Positions 1 through 8,071 of a stretch of 64,000 bases of DNA are shown here, piece after piece (the stretch's first letter is position 1; each line of letters opens with the position of its first letter). The notes under the pieces are model-generated. The model was not told where the DNA came from. It saw only the letters and a program-made list of their open reading frames with translations, and searched no databases. The stretch comes from Bradyrhizobium sp. MOS003 (GTDB lineage Bacteria > Pseudomonadota > Alphaproteobacteria > Rhizobiales > Xanthobacteraceae): the NCBI RefSeq assembly GCF_003020125.1, contig NZ_PYFW01000003.1:558001-622000 (forward strand), given 5' to 3'. The position numbers and the translations under genes are program-made.

Positions 1-114
1 CGCTGTGCCTTGTTGAATGCGCCCGCGGGCTCCTTTTCCAGAGACATCGACGAGTTGAATTGGTTCCGCGTGAACGTCACGTGGGCTGTGCGCTTGTGCG
101 CTTTGGAGAAGAAA

Positions 115-324
115 ATGACGACAGGTACCGTGAAGTGGTTCAACGGCCAGAAGGGCTTTGGATTCATTCAGCCCGACGACGGCGGCCAAGATGTGTTCGT
201 TCACATCAGCGCGGTCGAGCGGGCTGGTCTTGCGGGTCTCGCTGAGGGCCAAAAGGTCAACTTCGAGGCCAAGACCGACAAGATGCGGGGCAAAGTCAGC
301 GCTGAGAATCTCTCGCTGGCTTGA
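115..324 (+). CDS. cspA: Cold-shock protein (CspA family)
   Basis: Single cold-shock domain of 69 aa, the usual family length. It binds single-stranded RNA/DNA as a five-stranded beta barrel and acts as an RNA chaperone in the cytoplasm. Both nucleic-acid motifs are present: KGFGFI near residues 13-18 and VFVHIS near 27-32. I chose the ATG at 115 because a GGAGAA ribosome site sits just before it and the protein then begins MTTGTVKWF as in the family; an in-frame upstream start near 10 would add a non-homologous tail. The gene is monocistronic and followed by two hairpins, the second a good terminator. Whether it is cold-induced cannot be read from the sequence. Confidence 0.96.
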   Translation: MTTGTVKWFNGQKGFGFIQPDDGGQDVFVHISAVERAGLAGLAEGQKVNFEAKTDKMRGKVSAENLSLA

Positions 325-335
325 GTTCTTTGGTG

Positions 336-398
336 CCGTTTCACGGATGTACTGAAACGGTGACGCTGCCCGCTCGATCGTAAGGTTGAGCGGGTTTT
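336..398 (+). terminator. Double hairpin ending cspA
   Basis: Two successive perfect inverted repeats follow the cspA stop. The first has 8-bp arms (336-343 with 353-360). The second has CCCGCTC at 369-375 pairing with GAGCGGG at 388-394, directly followed by TTTT, a rho-independent terminator shape. Confidence 0.8.
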
Positions 399-422
399 GT
401 CTGTTGTGGAGCAGGGTGAAGG

Positions 423-665
423 ATGAGCGCCAAGAAATCGGCCGAACCGTCACCGGAAGGTATCGCGCGTTCCAACCGTCAGCGCCTGGCGGCTGAAGAA
501 GGAGCGCGGGCGATGGCGGATGCCGAAAAGCAGGGGGTCGAGGTTCGCAAGAACATGGCCAGGCTTCGGGAGCTGCGCCAAGCCAAGGAAGCGGCTGACG
601 CAACCCTTCGCGCATCGTTGCCGGCACCGACCCCGACGAAACGCAAGAAGAAGCCGCCGCAATAG
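423..665 (+). CDS. Small basic/charged hypothetical protein
   Basis: An 80-aa, strongly charged protein starting MSAKKSAEPSPEG, rich in Arg, Ala, Glu and Lys, with a long predicted helix in the middle (about 15-62) and a KRKKK basic tail. It has no signal peptide or membrane segment. I do not recognise the family. An AGGG/GAAGG purine stretch precedes the ATG. It follows the cspA terminator and so has its own promoter. The composition suggests a cytoplasmic nucleic-acid-associated protein, but that is only inference. Confidence 0.65.
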   Translation: MSAKKSAEPSPEGIARSNRQRLAAEEGARAMADAEKQGVEVRKNMARLRELRQAKEAADATLRASLPAPTPTKRKKKPPQ

Positions 666-721
666 TCGACTTCAGCAGCGCCCCTGACGACATCTGGAGA
701 GGACCGGTCACATGCTAGAGA

Positions 722-946
722 GTGCTGGTCGTGCTTAGAGCCAAACCGGACGGTGGTGGCACAATCACCTTTTTTCTCGCGCTTGGTGCAGGCCGACAGA
801 TGTGCCGGCTCGCGACGACGTATCAAACGCAGAAACAGGCCTTCAGCTATCTTCAGAAGCACCGCACCGAGTTCGAGCGCATCGCGCGGACCCGGCTGAC
901 GTCCGGGGAACTCGAAGACGTCATCGTTGTCCTCTCGATGCTGTAA
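722..946 (+). CDS. Small hypothetical protein
   Basis: A 74-aa reading frame if started at the GTG at 722, or 48 aa from the ATG at 800. The C-terminal half (TYQTQKQAFSYLQKHR to ELEDVIVVLSML) reads as two amphipathic helices and resembles short conserved proteins I have seen in Bradyrhizobium genomes, without a known role. The first half (GGGTITFFLALGAGRQ) also reads like coding sequence, so I keep the longer form. No strong ribosome site settles the start. Cytoplasmic; function unknown. Confidence 0.55.
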   Translation: MLVVLRAKPDGGGTITFFLALGAGRQMCRLATTYQTQKQAFSYLQKHRTEFERIARTRLTSGELEDVIVVLSML

Positions 947-1087
947 CGCCTGGTCAGAGACGCGCGCAGCGGCTTCCGAAGAAGATCGTGCTTGGACAAC
1001 GACTGCGCTTCAGATCGACCTCAGTCGTCGATCTCGGCGGCCTTCGGTTGGCCGGATCCCAGATGGTCGTCAGCGACAGGATGCTTC

Positions 1088-1270
1088 CTATTCGGGAAGC
1101 CCTTTCGACTCTGCCTCGCGCGCCAATCGCTCGGCTTTCAGCCGCTCGCGATTCTCGTTCTGGGAGTGCTGGTCCTTCGCATAATCATTCATCGGCTTCT
1201 GCGTCGTGACAGGCTTGAACGCCTTGTCTGCTTCGCGCTTGGCTCGATCAGGGGATTGGTCCTTCACCAT
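1088..1270 (-). CDS. Small hydrophilic hypothetical protein
   Basis: 60 aa from the ATG at 1270 (MVKDQSPDRAKREADK...). Very rich in Lys, Arg, Glu and Asn, with no hydrophobic core segment, so probably disordered or a single long helix. The C-terminal half (NRERLKAERLAREAE) is a charged helix. Short proteins of this type are common in Bradyrhizobium; no function is known to me. An in-frame upstream start at 1297 would add nine residues. The reading frame on the opposite strand is its shadow. Confidence 0.7.
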   Translation of the reverse strand: MVKDQSPDRAKREADKAFKPVTTQKPMNDYAKDQHSQNENRERLKAERLAREAESKGLPE

Positions 1271-1300
1271 TTCAACCTCGCTTCGATCAACGGGCATGGA

Positions 1301-1328
1301 TCAATGGACATGGCTCAATGGACATGGC
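1301..1328. repeat. 14-nt perfect tandem duplication
   Basis: TCAATGGACATGGC occurs twice without a gap, just upstream of the minus-strand small gene. Only two copies, so possibly a recent slippage duplication. Confidence 0.8.
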
Positions 1329-1535
1329 CCGCGAGCGCCGGACACGACGCCTCCCGCTTTTAAGCCGATATGGACTGGCTAGTCACCCTCAGAACGGCAG
1401 AGTGGATCATTCTTCAATGTCGGGCGGGGCTGGCGCGAGGCTTGGTCACTCGCCGTACCCGCACACTCCAACTTTCCAAGTACGCCGATCGAAAGAATAA
1501 CGGCCTCCGGCTGCGTTGGGTTCCTTCGGCCCGAA

Positions 1536-1562
1536 CAAAAAGGCCGCCGAAACCGGCGGCCT
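1536..1562 (-). terminator. Rho-independent terminator of gntR-oxc-frc
   Basis: On the minus strand a 9-bp perfect GC-rich stem (1541-1549 with 1554-1562, 4-nt loop) is followed by a run of T (the A run at 1537-1541 on the plus strand). It lies 24 nt after the frc stop codon. Confidence 0.85.
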
Positions 1563-1586
1563 TTCCTTTCTTTCTGATGAGCCCGC

Positions 1587-2864
1587 TTACTCGGCGGCCT
1601 GCTTCTGCGGCGGGTCGAGCGCGCCGGATTTGTGGATGTCGGCGACCTGATGGTCGCTGAAGCCGAGCACCGAGCGCAGGATCTCGTCGGTGTGTTCGCC
1701 GAGCAGCGGGGAGCGCTCCACGTCGCTCGGGGAATCCGACAGCTTGATCGGGTTGCCGACCGAGAGGTACTTGCCGCGGGTGGGGTGGTCGACCTCGACC
1801 ACCGTGCCGGTCGCGCGCAGCGACTGGTCCTCGGCAAGCTCCTTCATCGACAGGATCGGGCCGCAGGGGATGTCGTCCTTGTTGAGGATTTCCATCGCCT
1901 CGAACTTGGTCTTGGTCATCGTCCACTGCTCGATGCGGGCGAAGATCTCGTTGAGGCGCGGCAGGCGCGCGGCCGGCTTGGCGTAGTTCGGATCGGTCTT
2001 CCAGGTCGGCTCGCCGATCACGTCGCAGATCTTCTCCCAGACCGGGGCCTGGGTGATGAAGTAGATGTAGGCGTTGGGATCGGTCTCCCAGCCCTTGCAC
2101 TTCAGGATGCGGCCGGGCTGGCCACCGCCGGAATCGTTGCCGGCGCGCGGCACGGCATCGCCGAACGGAATGCCTTCGCCGAACTGGCTGTATTCCTTCA
2201 AGGGGCCGTGAGCGAGGCGCTGCTGGTCGCGCAGCTTGACGCGGGCGAGGTTGAGCACGCCGTCCTGCATCGCGGCGGTGACGCGCTGGCCCTTGCCCGA
2301 ATGCGTGCGCTGATAGAGCGCAGTGACGATGCCGAGCGCCAGATGCAGGCCGGTGCCGCTGTCGCCGATCTGCGCGCCGGTGACGAGCGGAAGGCCGTCG
2401 CGGAAGCCGGTGGTGGAGGCGGCGCCGCCGGTGCACTGCGCGACGTTCTCATAGACCTTGCAGTCTTCGTACGGTCCGGGGCCAAAGCCCTTGATCGAGG
2501 CGACGATCATCTTCGGGTTGATCTGCTGAATCTTCTCCCAGGGGAAACCCATGCGGTCGAGCACGCCGGGGCCGAAGTTTTCCACCAGCACGTCGCACTT
2601 CTTGATGAGCTCGGTGAGGACTTCCTTGCCCTTGGGGTTCTTGGTGTCGAGCGTGATCGAACGCTTGTTGTGGTTGAGCATGGTGAAATACAGGCTGTCC
2701 ACGTTCGGGATGTCCTGCAGCTGGCCGCGGGTGATGTCACCCACGCCCGGACGTTCCACCTTGATCACGTCGGCGCCGAACCAGGCCAGCAGCTGCGTGC
2801 AGGTCGGACCGGACTGAACGTGGGTGAAGTCGAGAATGCGAACGCCCGTGAGCGCTTTGGTCAT
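1587..2864 (-). CDS. frc: Formyl-CoA:oxalate CoA-transferase
   Basis: 425-aa class III CoA-transferase. It moves CoA from formyl-CoA to oxalate, giving oxalyl-CoA and formate, and works as a cycle with the decarboxylase encoded next to it. The sequence has the family N-terminus (LTGVRILDFTHVQSGPTCTQLLAWFGADVIKVERPG), the GFGPGPY loop, and Asp168 in IGDSGTGLHLALG, which matches the catalytic aspartate (Asp169) of the Oxalobacter enzyme. Length fits formyl-CoA transferases (about 425-430). It is the last gene of the minus-strand gntR-oxc-frc set, separated from oxc by a repeat-bearing 154-nt gap, and ends at a strong terminator. Succinyl-CoA:oxalate transferase is the main alternative, but the pairing with oxc favours frc. 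Confidence 0.93.
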   Translation of the reverse strand: MTKALTGVRILDFTHVQSGPTCTQLLAWFGADVIKVERPGVGDITRGQLQDIPNVDSLYFTMLNHNKRSITLDTKNPKGKEVLTELIKKCDVLVENFGPGVLDRMGFPWEKIQQINPKMIVASIKGFGPGPYEDCKVYENVAQCTGGAASTTGFRDGLPLVTGAQIGDSGTGLHLALGIVTALYQRTHSGKGQRVTAAMQDGVLNLARVKLRDQQRLAHGPLKEYSQFGEGIPFGDAVPRAGNDSGGGQPGRILKCKGWETDPNAYIYFITQAPVWEKICDVIGEPTWKTDPNYAKPAARLPRLNEIFARIEQWTMTKTKFEAMEILNKDDIPCGPILSMKELAEDQSLRATGTVVEVDHPTRGKYLSVGNPIKLSDSPSDVERSPLLGEHTDEILRSVLGFSDHQVADIHKSGALDPPQKQAAE

Positions 2865-2893
2865 GCTGTTGCTCCTGTTACCACTCTGTTTCC

Positions 2894-3007
2894 GTCATGC
2901 CCGGGAAGGCGGGCATCCAGTATTCGTTGTCGTTTCGTTTGGGCTCAGTGCTCGCCACAATGGATGGTCCGGCGATTACTGGATTCCCCGCCTGCGCGGG
3001 AAATGAC
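2894..3007. repeat. Mosaic palindromic repeat between frc and oxc
   Basis: The two ends of this 114-nt element are imperfect inverted copies: GTCATGCCCG...GCATCCAGTA at the left against TACTGGATTCC...GGAAATGAC at the right. It occupies the oxc-frc gap. It looks like a dispersed intergenic element, possibly also an mRNA hairpin; a related but diverged one lies near 41690-41760. Confidence 0.6.
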
Positions 3008-3018
3008 CCGGCGGTCGC

Positions 3019-4752
3019 TTACTTCTTCTTCTGCAAGACGCTCTGCGGATTGAGGTTGCCGATGCGGCCGCTCTCGGAACCCGCGGCCGGATCGATCACC
3101 GCGTTGATGAGCGTCGGCTTGCCGGACTTCATGGCCTCGTTGACGGCGCGCTTGAGCTCGTCGGGCGAGGTGGCGTTGACGCCGACGCCGCCGAAGGCTT
3201 CCATCATCTTGTCGTAGCGCGCGCCCTTGACGAACACGGTGGTCGCGGGATCCGCGTTGACGCTGTTGACGTCGGTGCCGCGATAGATGCCGTCATTGTT
3301 GAAGATGACGACGCAGATCGGCAAATTGTAGCGGCAGATGGTCTCGACCTCCATGCCGGAGAAGCCGAACGCCGAGTCGCCTTCCACCGCGAGCACGGGG
3401 TGACCGGTCTCGAGCGCTGCGGCGATCGCCTGGCCCATGCCGATGCCCATCACGCCCCAGGTTCCGACGTCGAGACGCTTGCGCGGCCGGTACATGTCGA
3501 TCACGCCGCGGGCGAGGTCGAGCGTGTTGGCGCCCTCGTTGACGAGGATCGCCTCGGGATGATCCTTGATGACATTCTTCAAGACGCCGAGCGCGCCGTG
3601 ATAGTCCATCGGCGATTTGTTGTTCATGAGCTTCGGCGCCATCTTGGCGACGTTCTCTTCGCGCTTGGACGAAATCGCCTTGGTCCATTCGGCGGGCGGG
3701 GCGGTCCAGCCCGAAGCCATTGCCTGGTTGAACGCGGACACGACCGAGCCGATGTCGCCGACCACGGGGGCGACGATCTCGACGTTGGAGTCCATTTCGC
3801 GCGGCTCGATGTCGACCTGGATGAACTTCTTGGGTGCTTCGCCCCAGTTCTTGCCCTTGCCGTGCGAGAGCAGCCAGTTCAGCCGCGCGCCGATCAGCAG
3901 CACGACGTCGGACTCTTTCAGCACCGTCGAGCGGGCAGCGCCAGCGCATTGCGGATGGGTGTCGGAGAGGAGGCCCTTGGCCATGCTCATCGGCAGGAAG
4001 GGGATGCCGCTCTTTTCGACGAAGGTCTTGATCTCCTCGTCGGCCTGGGCGTAGGCCGCGCCCTTGCCGAGGATGATGAGCGGGCGCTTGGCGCCCTTGA
4101 GCACGTCGAGCGCGCGCTTGATCGAAGCCGGCGAGGGGATCTGCGCAGGTGCTGCGTCGATCACCTTGACCAGCGACTTACGGCCGGCATCGGCGTTCAT
4201 CACCTGGCCGAACAGTTTTGCCGGCAGGTCGAGATAGACGCCGCCCGGACGGCCCGAGACCGCGGCGCGGATGGCGCGGGCGAGACCGATGCCGATGTCC
4301 TGGGCGTGCAGCACGCGATAGGCCGCCTTGCACAGCGGCTTGGCAATCGCGAGCTGGTCCATCTCCTCGTAGTCGCCCTGCTGGAGGTCGACGATCTCGC
4401 GCTCGGACGAGCCCGAGATCAGGATCATCGGATAACAGTTGGTGGTGGCGTGGGCGAGCGCGGTGAGACCGTTTAGGAAGCCGGGCGCGGAGACGGTGAG
4501 GCAGATGCCGGGCTTCTTGGTGAGATAGCCGGCGATGCCCGCCGCATAACCGGCATTCTGCTCGTGGCGGAACGAGATCATGCGAATGCCGGCTGCCTGC
4601 GCCATGCGGCCCAAATCCGTGATCGGGATGCCCGGCACATTGTAGATGGTGGTGATGCCGTTCAGCTTGAGCGCGTCGATGACGAGATGGAAGCCATCCG
4701 TCAGGTCCTGCTCGGTGCCCGGTGCCTCGGACTTGGTCGCGGTGTTCAGCAT
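3019..4752 (-). CDS. oxc: Oxalyl-CoA decarboxylase
   Basis: 577-aa thiamine-diphosphate enzyme converting oxalyl-CoA to formyl-CoA and CO2; it consumes a proton and so helps acid balance and energy gain from oxalate. Three-domain TPP architecture: N-terminal pyrimidine domain with the catalytic glutamate (Glu64 in FRHEQNAGYAAGIAGYL), a central domain, and the C-terminal PP domain with GDSAFGFSG...FNNDGIYRGTD. The YRGTD and NADPATTVFV stretch after the TPP motif is characteristic of oxalyl-CoA decarboxylases rather than acetolactate synthases. Length is as in the family (about 570). It sits 60 nt downstream of the gntR gene, so probably shares its transcript. Confidence 0.94.
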   Translation of the reverse strand: MLNTATKSEAPGTEQDLTDGFHLVIDALKLNGITTIYNVPGIPITDLGRMAQAAGIRMISFRHEQNAGYAAGIAGYLTKKPGICLTVSAPGFLNGLTALAHATTNCYPMILISGSSEREIVDLQQGDYEEMDQLAIAKPLCKAAYRVLHAQDIGIGLARAIRAAVSGRPGGVYLDLPAKLFGQVMNADAGRKSLVKVIDAAPAQIPSPASIKRALDVLKGAKRPLIILGKGAAYAQADEEIKTFVEKSGIPFLPMSMAKGLLSDTHPQCAGAARSTVLKESDVVLLIGARLNWLLSHGKGKNWGEAPKKFIQVDIEPREMDSNVEIVAPVVGDIGSVVSAFNQAMASGWTAPPAEWTKAISSKREENVAKMAPKLMNNKSPMDYHGALGVLKNVIKDHPEAILVNEGANTLDLARGVIDMYRPRKRLDVGTWGVMGIGMGQAIAAALETGHPVLAVEGDSAFGFSGMEVETICRYNLPICVVIFNNDGIYRGTDVNSVNADPATTVFVKGARYDKMMEAFGGVGVNATSPDELKRAVNEAMKSGKPTLINAVIDPAAGSESGRIGNLNPQSVLQKKK

Positions 4753-4812
4753 GGGCCTTGTCTCCCTGGTCTCAATACTGGGGCGAGTTGTTCGCCCTTC
4801 TGGTGAACGTTG

Positions 4813-5541
4813 CTAGAAGAGTTCCTGGCCGTGCGCTTCGACGTAAGCGGCAAGGCCGAGGGTGTGATCGCGGGCGCGCTTTTCGGCGAGCTCGGTGTCG
4901 CGCGCCTCCAGCGCTTCGATCATGCCCATATGCTCGGGCAGCGAAGTCGCGGTGCGGTCCTTGCGTCCGATGGTCAGCTGGCGATAGCCGCGCACGTGCA
5001 GCAGGAGGTCGTTGGTGAGGTCGACCAGCACCGGAGATTCCGACAGGGAGATCAGCGCCTGGTGGAAGGCGATGTTGGCGCGTGAATATTCCTCGACGTG
5101 ATCCTCGGGCAGGCGGTCCTTGCCGAAATCCTTGAAGTAGTCGCGCAGCGCCGTGATGTCCTTCTTGCGCGCGGTGGTGGTGATGAGGCGCGCGGCCATG
5201 CTCTCCAGCGCCGCCCAGGCGCGGATCATGTCGACGATCTCGCTCTTGGTCCGGCGCACCACCATGATGCCGCGGCGCGGCACGGTCTTCACGAAACCGT
5301 CCTGCTCGAGCATCGCGATGGCTTCGCGGATCGGGGTGCGGCTGACACCCAGGCGTTCGGACAGCGCGCGCTCGTCCAGCATCACCGGCTCGGGCGTCGA
5401 GTAGATGTCCATCTTGAGGATGGCTTCCTTCAAGGCGTCATACGCCTTGTTCTTGAAGCTCGACTCCGGGGCAATACGAACGATTGCGATATCTGCCTCG
5501 GCCATGTTCGGCAACGCCTTGGTTGGTTTCCGCAGTGACAC
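4813..5541 (-). CDS. GntR/FCD-family regulator of oxalate genes
   Basis: 242-aa regulator with a winged helix-turn-helix (about residues 30-98; LDERALSERLGVSRTPIREAIAMLEQDGFV is the diagnostic GntR recognition region) and an all-helical FCD ligand domain (about 115-230). Start is a GTG at 5541 preceded by GGAGG nine bases upstream; an internal ATG at 5505 is possible but lacks this. It is the first gene of gntR-oxc-frc and is divergent from the acyl-CoA synthetase gene. Two copies of a perfect GntR-type palindrome lie in the shared intergenic region, so it probably controls both directions and itself. The effector is inferred to be oxalate or a related CoA ester. Confidence 0.9.
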   Translation of the reverse strand: MSLRKPTKALPNMAEADIAIVRIAPESSFKNKAYDALKEAILKMDIYSTPEPVMLDERALSERLGVSRTPIREAIAMLEQDGFVKTVPRRGIMVVRRTKSEIVDMIRAWAALESMAARLITTTARKKDITALRDYFKDFGKDRLPEDHVEEYSRANIAFHQALISLSESPVLVDLTNDLLLHVRGYRQLTIGRKDRTATSLPEHMGMIEALEARDTELAEKRARDHTLGLAAYVEAHGQELF

Positions 5542-5597
5542 GACGAATCTCCTCCAGTGGGAGTCGTCTTTTACAGGATTATTAACGGGAAAGTTTT

Positions 5598-5614
5598 TGG
5601 CATACCAAATGCCA
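5598..5614. promoter_or_regulatory. Operator copy 1 (GntR-type palindrome)
   Basis: TGGCATACCAAATGCCA: perfect 6-bp inverted arms TGGCAT/ATGCCA around a 5-nt centre. A TTGACA-like -35 on the minus strand lies immediately beside it, so binding would block transcription of gntR-oxc-frc. Assignment to the neighbouring GntR is inferred. Confidence 0.78.
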
Positions 5615-5678
5615 GAATGTCAAGCTGGCTATTTTTTGCAGTATTCTAATAAGTGTCGCGGCTTGACAAGTTGGCTTC

Positions 5679-5695
5679 TGGCATACCAAATGCCA
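5679..5695. promoter_or_regulatory. Operator copy 2 (identical palindrome)
   Basis: Exact second copy of the 17-bp site, 81 nt from the first. It lies about 10 nt downstream of a plus-strand TTGACA (5663-5668), where it would overlap the -10 region of the acyl-CoA synthetase promoter. Confidence 0.78.
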
Positions 5696-5855
5696 TCGCC
5701 AGCCATTTTTGATCCAAGGCGGCGGAGTAATCTCGGCTTTGTGCCGCTCCGTTCCGCGACATGGAACAGAGCGCGGCGAATGGCAAGCATCATGGGCAGC
5801 CGCTATCCACGCGCGCGCTTTGAAAAGAACGAACTGAGGTCAAGGGAGAAGCCAC

Positions 5856-7985
5856 ATGTCCAATTCCAAAGATGCCGTCCGCAAGGTGCTTGACCAGGTC
5901 AAGGCGGACAACCGCACCAGCCTGACGGCCCCGGAAGGCAAGCTGGTCTGCGACGCCTACGGCATTCCGGTTCCCAAGGAGGGCGTGGCAAAGTCGGCCG
6001 GTGAGGCCGGCAAGATGGCTTCCTCGATGGGATTCCCGGTGGTGATGAAGATCGTCTCGCCGGACATTCTCCACAAGACCGAAGCCGGCGGCGTCATCGT
6101 CGGCCTCAAGACCGCCGAAGACGCCGAAAAGGCCTATGAGACCATTCTTTCCAACGCCAGGAAGTACAAGGCCGACGCCAAGATCGACGGCGTCCAGGTG
6201 CAGCAGATGCTGGCCGGCGGCACGGAAGTGATCGTCGGCTCGATCACCGACGGCTCGTTCGGTAAGCTGGTCGCCTTCGGCCTCGGCGGCGTGCTGGTCG
6301 AGGTGTTGAAGGACATTACCTTCCGCCTCGCGCCCGCGACCAAGGAAGATGCGCTCTCGATGCTCGACGGCATCCAGGCGCACGAGATCCTCAAGGGCGT
6401 GCGCGGCGGCGAGGCGGTCAACCGCAACGCGCTTGCCGATGTCATCGTCAAGGTCTCGCAACTCGTCACCGACTTCCCTGAAATCGTCGAGCTCGACCTC
6501 AATCCGGTGTTCGCGACGGCGAAGGGCGCAACAGCCGCCGACGTGCGCATCGTCGTCGACTTCGCCTATGTACCGAAGCCGAAGCCGCGCCCGACCGAAG
6601 AGATCGTTGCTGCCATGAGCCGCATCATGCAGCCGAAGGCGGTTGCTGTGGTCGGCGCTTCGGCCGAGGACGGCAAGATCGGAAACTCCGTGATGAAGAA
6701 CCTCATCAACGGCGGCTACAAGGGCGACATCTATCCGATCCATCCCAAGGCGGCCGAGATCCTCGGCTACAAGGCCTACAAGAGCGTCAAGGACGTGCCG
6801 GGGGTGATCGACACGGCGGTGTTCGCGATCCCCGCGAAGTTCGTTGCCGGCGCGCTCGTCGAATGCGGCGAGAAGAAGATTCCTGGCGCGGTGCTGATCC
6901 CGTCGGGCTTCGCGGAGGCCGGCGCGCCGGAATTGCAGGCCGAGATCGTCGAAATCGGCCAGAAGTACAATGTCCGCCTGATGGGTCCGAACATCTACGG
7001 CTTCTACTACACGCCGGCCAATCTCTGCGCGACCTTCTGCACCGCTTACGACGTCAAGGGCCACGCGGCGCTGTCGTCGCAGTCGGGCGGCATCGGCATG
7101 GCCATCATCGGCTTCTCGCGCTCGGCCAAGATGGGCGTCTCGGCCATCGTCGGCCTCGGCAACAAGTCCGATATCGACGAGGACGATCTGCTCGCCTTCT
7201 TCGAGCAGGATCCGAACACCAATTTGATCGCGCAGCACTGCGAAGACCTCAAGGACGGCCGTGCCTTTGCGGAGGCGGCAAAGCGCGTCTCCAAGAAGAA
7301 GCCCGTCATCGTGCTCAAGGCCGGGCGTACCTCGGCCGGCGCCAAGGCGGCCTCGTCGCACACCGGCGCGCTCGCCGGTAACGACAAGATCTACGAGGAC
7401 GTGCTGGCGCAGTCCGGCGTGATCCGGGCCCGCAGCCTGCGGCAATTGCTCGAATTCGCCCGTGGCGTGCCGGTGCTGCCGACGCCGAAGGGCGAGAACG
7501 TGCTGATCATCACCGGTGCCGGCGGTTCCGGCGTGCTGCTGTCGGATTCCTGCGTCGACAACGGCCTGTCGCTGATGTCGATGCCGGCGGATCTGGACGC
7601 GGCCTTCCGCAAGTTCATCCCGCCGTTCGGCGCGGCCGGAAATCCTGTGGACATCACCGGCGGCGAGCCGCCGATCACCTACGTCAACACGGTCAAGCTC
7701 GGCCTCTCCGACGAGCGCATCCATTCGCTGATCCTCGGCTATTGGCACACCATCGTCACGCCGCCGATGGTGTTCGCCCGCAACATGGTCGAGGTGAAGA
7801 AGGAGATGGAGGCCAAGGGCTTCGTGAAGCCGATCGTCGCCTCGCTCGCGGGCGACGTGGAGGTCGAGGAAGCCGCCGAATATCTCTACCAGAACGGCAT
7901 CCCGGCCTACGCCTATTCGACCGAGCTTCCGGTCGAGGTGCTCGGCGCCAAGTACAAATGGGCGCGCGGGGCAGGGCTGCTCTGA
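5856..7985 (+). CDS. NDP-forming acyl-CoA synthetase (acetate-CoA ligase family)
   Basis: 709-aa fusion of the two halves of ADP-forming acyl-CoA synthetases in reversed order: an ATP-grasp domain (about 20-235), then a CoA-binding Rossmann domain (about 255-350, VAVVGASAEDGKIGNSV) and succinyl-CoA-ligase-like domains (about 360-700). The phosphohistidine loop SSHTGALAG is intact. Such enzymes make acyl-CoA from acid, CoA and ATP through a phosphoenzyme. A good GGGAGAAG ribosome site precedes the ATG. The gene is divergent from gntR-oxc-frc across twin operators, so I infer a role in oxalate metabolism: priming with oxalate or formate as CoA ester, or recovering energy from a CoA ester. The true substrate is not visible; acetate, propionate or other short acids are alternatives. 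Confidence 0.88.
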   Translation: MSNSKDAVRKVLDQVKADNRTSLTAPEGKLVCDAYGIPVPKEGVAKSAGEAGKMASSMGFPVVMKIVSPDILHKTEAGGVIVGLKTAEDAEKAYETILSNARKYKADAKIDGVQVQQMLAGGTEVIVGSITDGSFGKLVAFGLGGVLVEVLKDITFRLAPATKEDALSMLDGIQAHEILKGVRGGEAVNRNALADVIVKVSQLVTDFPEIVELDLNPVFATAKGATAADVRIVVDFAYVPKPKPRPTEEIVAAMSRIMQPKAVAVVGASAEDGKIGNSVMKNLINGGYKGDIYPIHPKAAEILGYKAYKSVKDVPGVIDTAVFAIPAKFVAGALVECGEKKIPGAVLIPSGFAEAGAPELQAEIVEIGQKYNVRLMGPNIYGFYYTPANLCATFCTAYDVKGHAALSSQSGGIGMAIIGFSRSAKMGVSAIVGLGNKSDIDEDDLLAFFEQDPNTNLIAQHCEDLKDGRAFAEAAKRVSKKKPVIVLKAGRTSAGAKAASSHTGALAGNDKIYEDVLAQSGVIRARSLRQLLEFARGVPVLPTPKGENVLIITGAGGSGVLLSDSCVDNGLSLMSMPADLDAAFRKFIPPFGAAGNPVDITGGEPPITYVNTVKLGLSDERIHSLILGYWHTIVTPPMVFARNMVEVKKEMEAKGFVKPIVASLAGDVEVEEAAEYLYQNGIPAYAYSTELPVEVLGAKYKWARGAGLL

Positions 7986-7997
7986 GACGAAGACTTC

Positions 7998-8053
7998 ACC
8001 TCTCCTCGCATCCGCCTTCGCCAAGGCTTCGGCGGGCAAGCGCGGGGAGAGGT
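7998..8053. repeat. Hairpin between acyl-CoA synthetase and iclR
   Basis: 12-nt arms (7998-8009 and 8042-8053) pair with a single G-U, and CCGCC/GGCGG pairs inside. No T run follows, so it is more likely a dispersed palindromic element than a terminator; the CTCTCC/GGAGAG motif recurs at 51382-51409. Confidence 0.65.
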
Positions 8054-8071
8054 AACAACTGTCAGGTCGCG

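Larger units (their letters stand above)
1271..1586. other. Gene-free stretch between small gene and frc
   Basis: No credible gene. It contains the upstream region of the minus-strand small gene at 1088-1270, a perfect 14-nt tandem duplication (1301-1314 and 1315-1328), and the terminator of the minus-strand oxalate operon (1536-1562). Confidence 0.6.
5542..5855. other. Divergent control region, oxalate genes
   Basis: 314-nt AT-richer gap between gntR-oxc-frc (minus) and the acyl-CoA synthetase gene (plus). It holds two identical 17-bp palindromes and TTGACA-like sequences on each strand (minus strand at 5622-5617, plus strand at 5663-5668). No credible gene. Confidence 0.75.

Noticed and set aside
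1632..3053. 473-codon plus-strand frame across frc
   Set aside because: Composition typical of antisense frames in GC-rich DNA; frc on the minus strand is complete with catalytic Asp.
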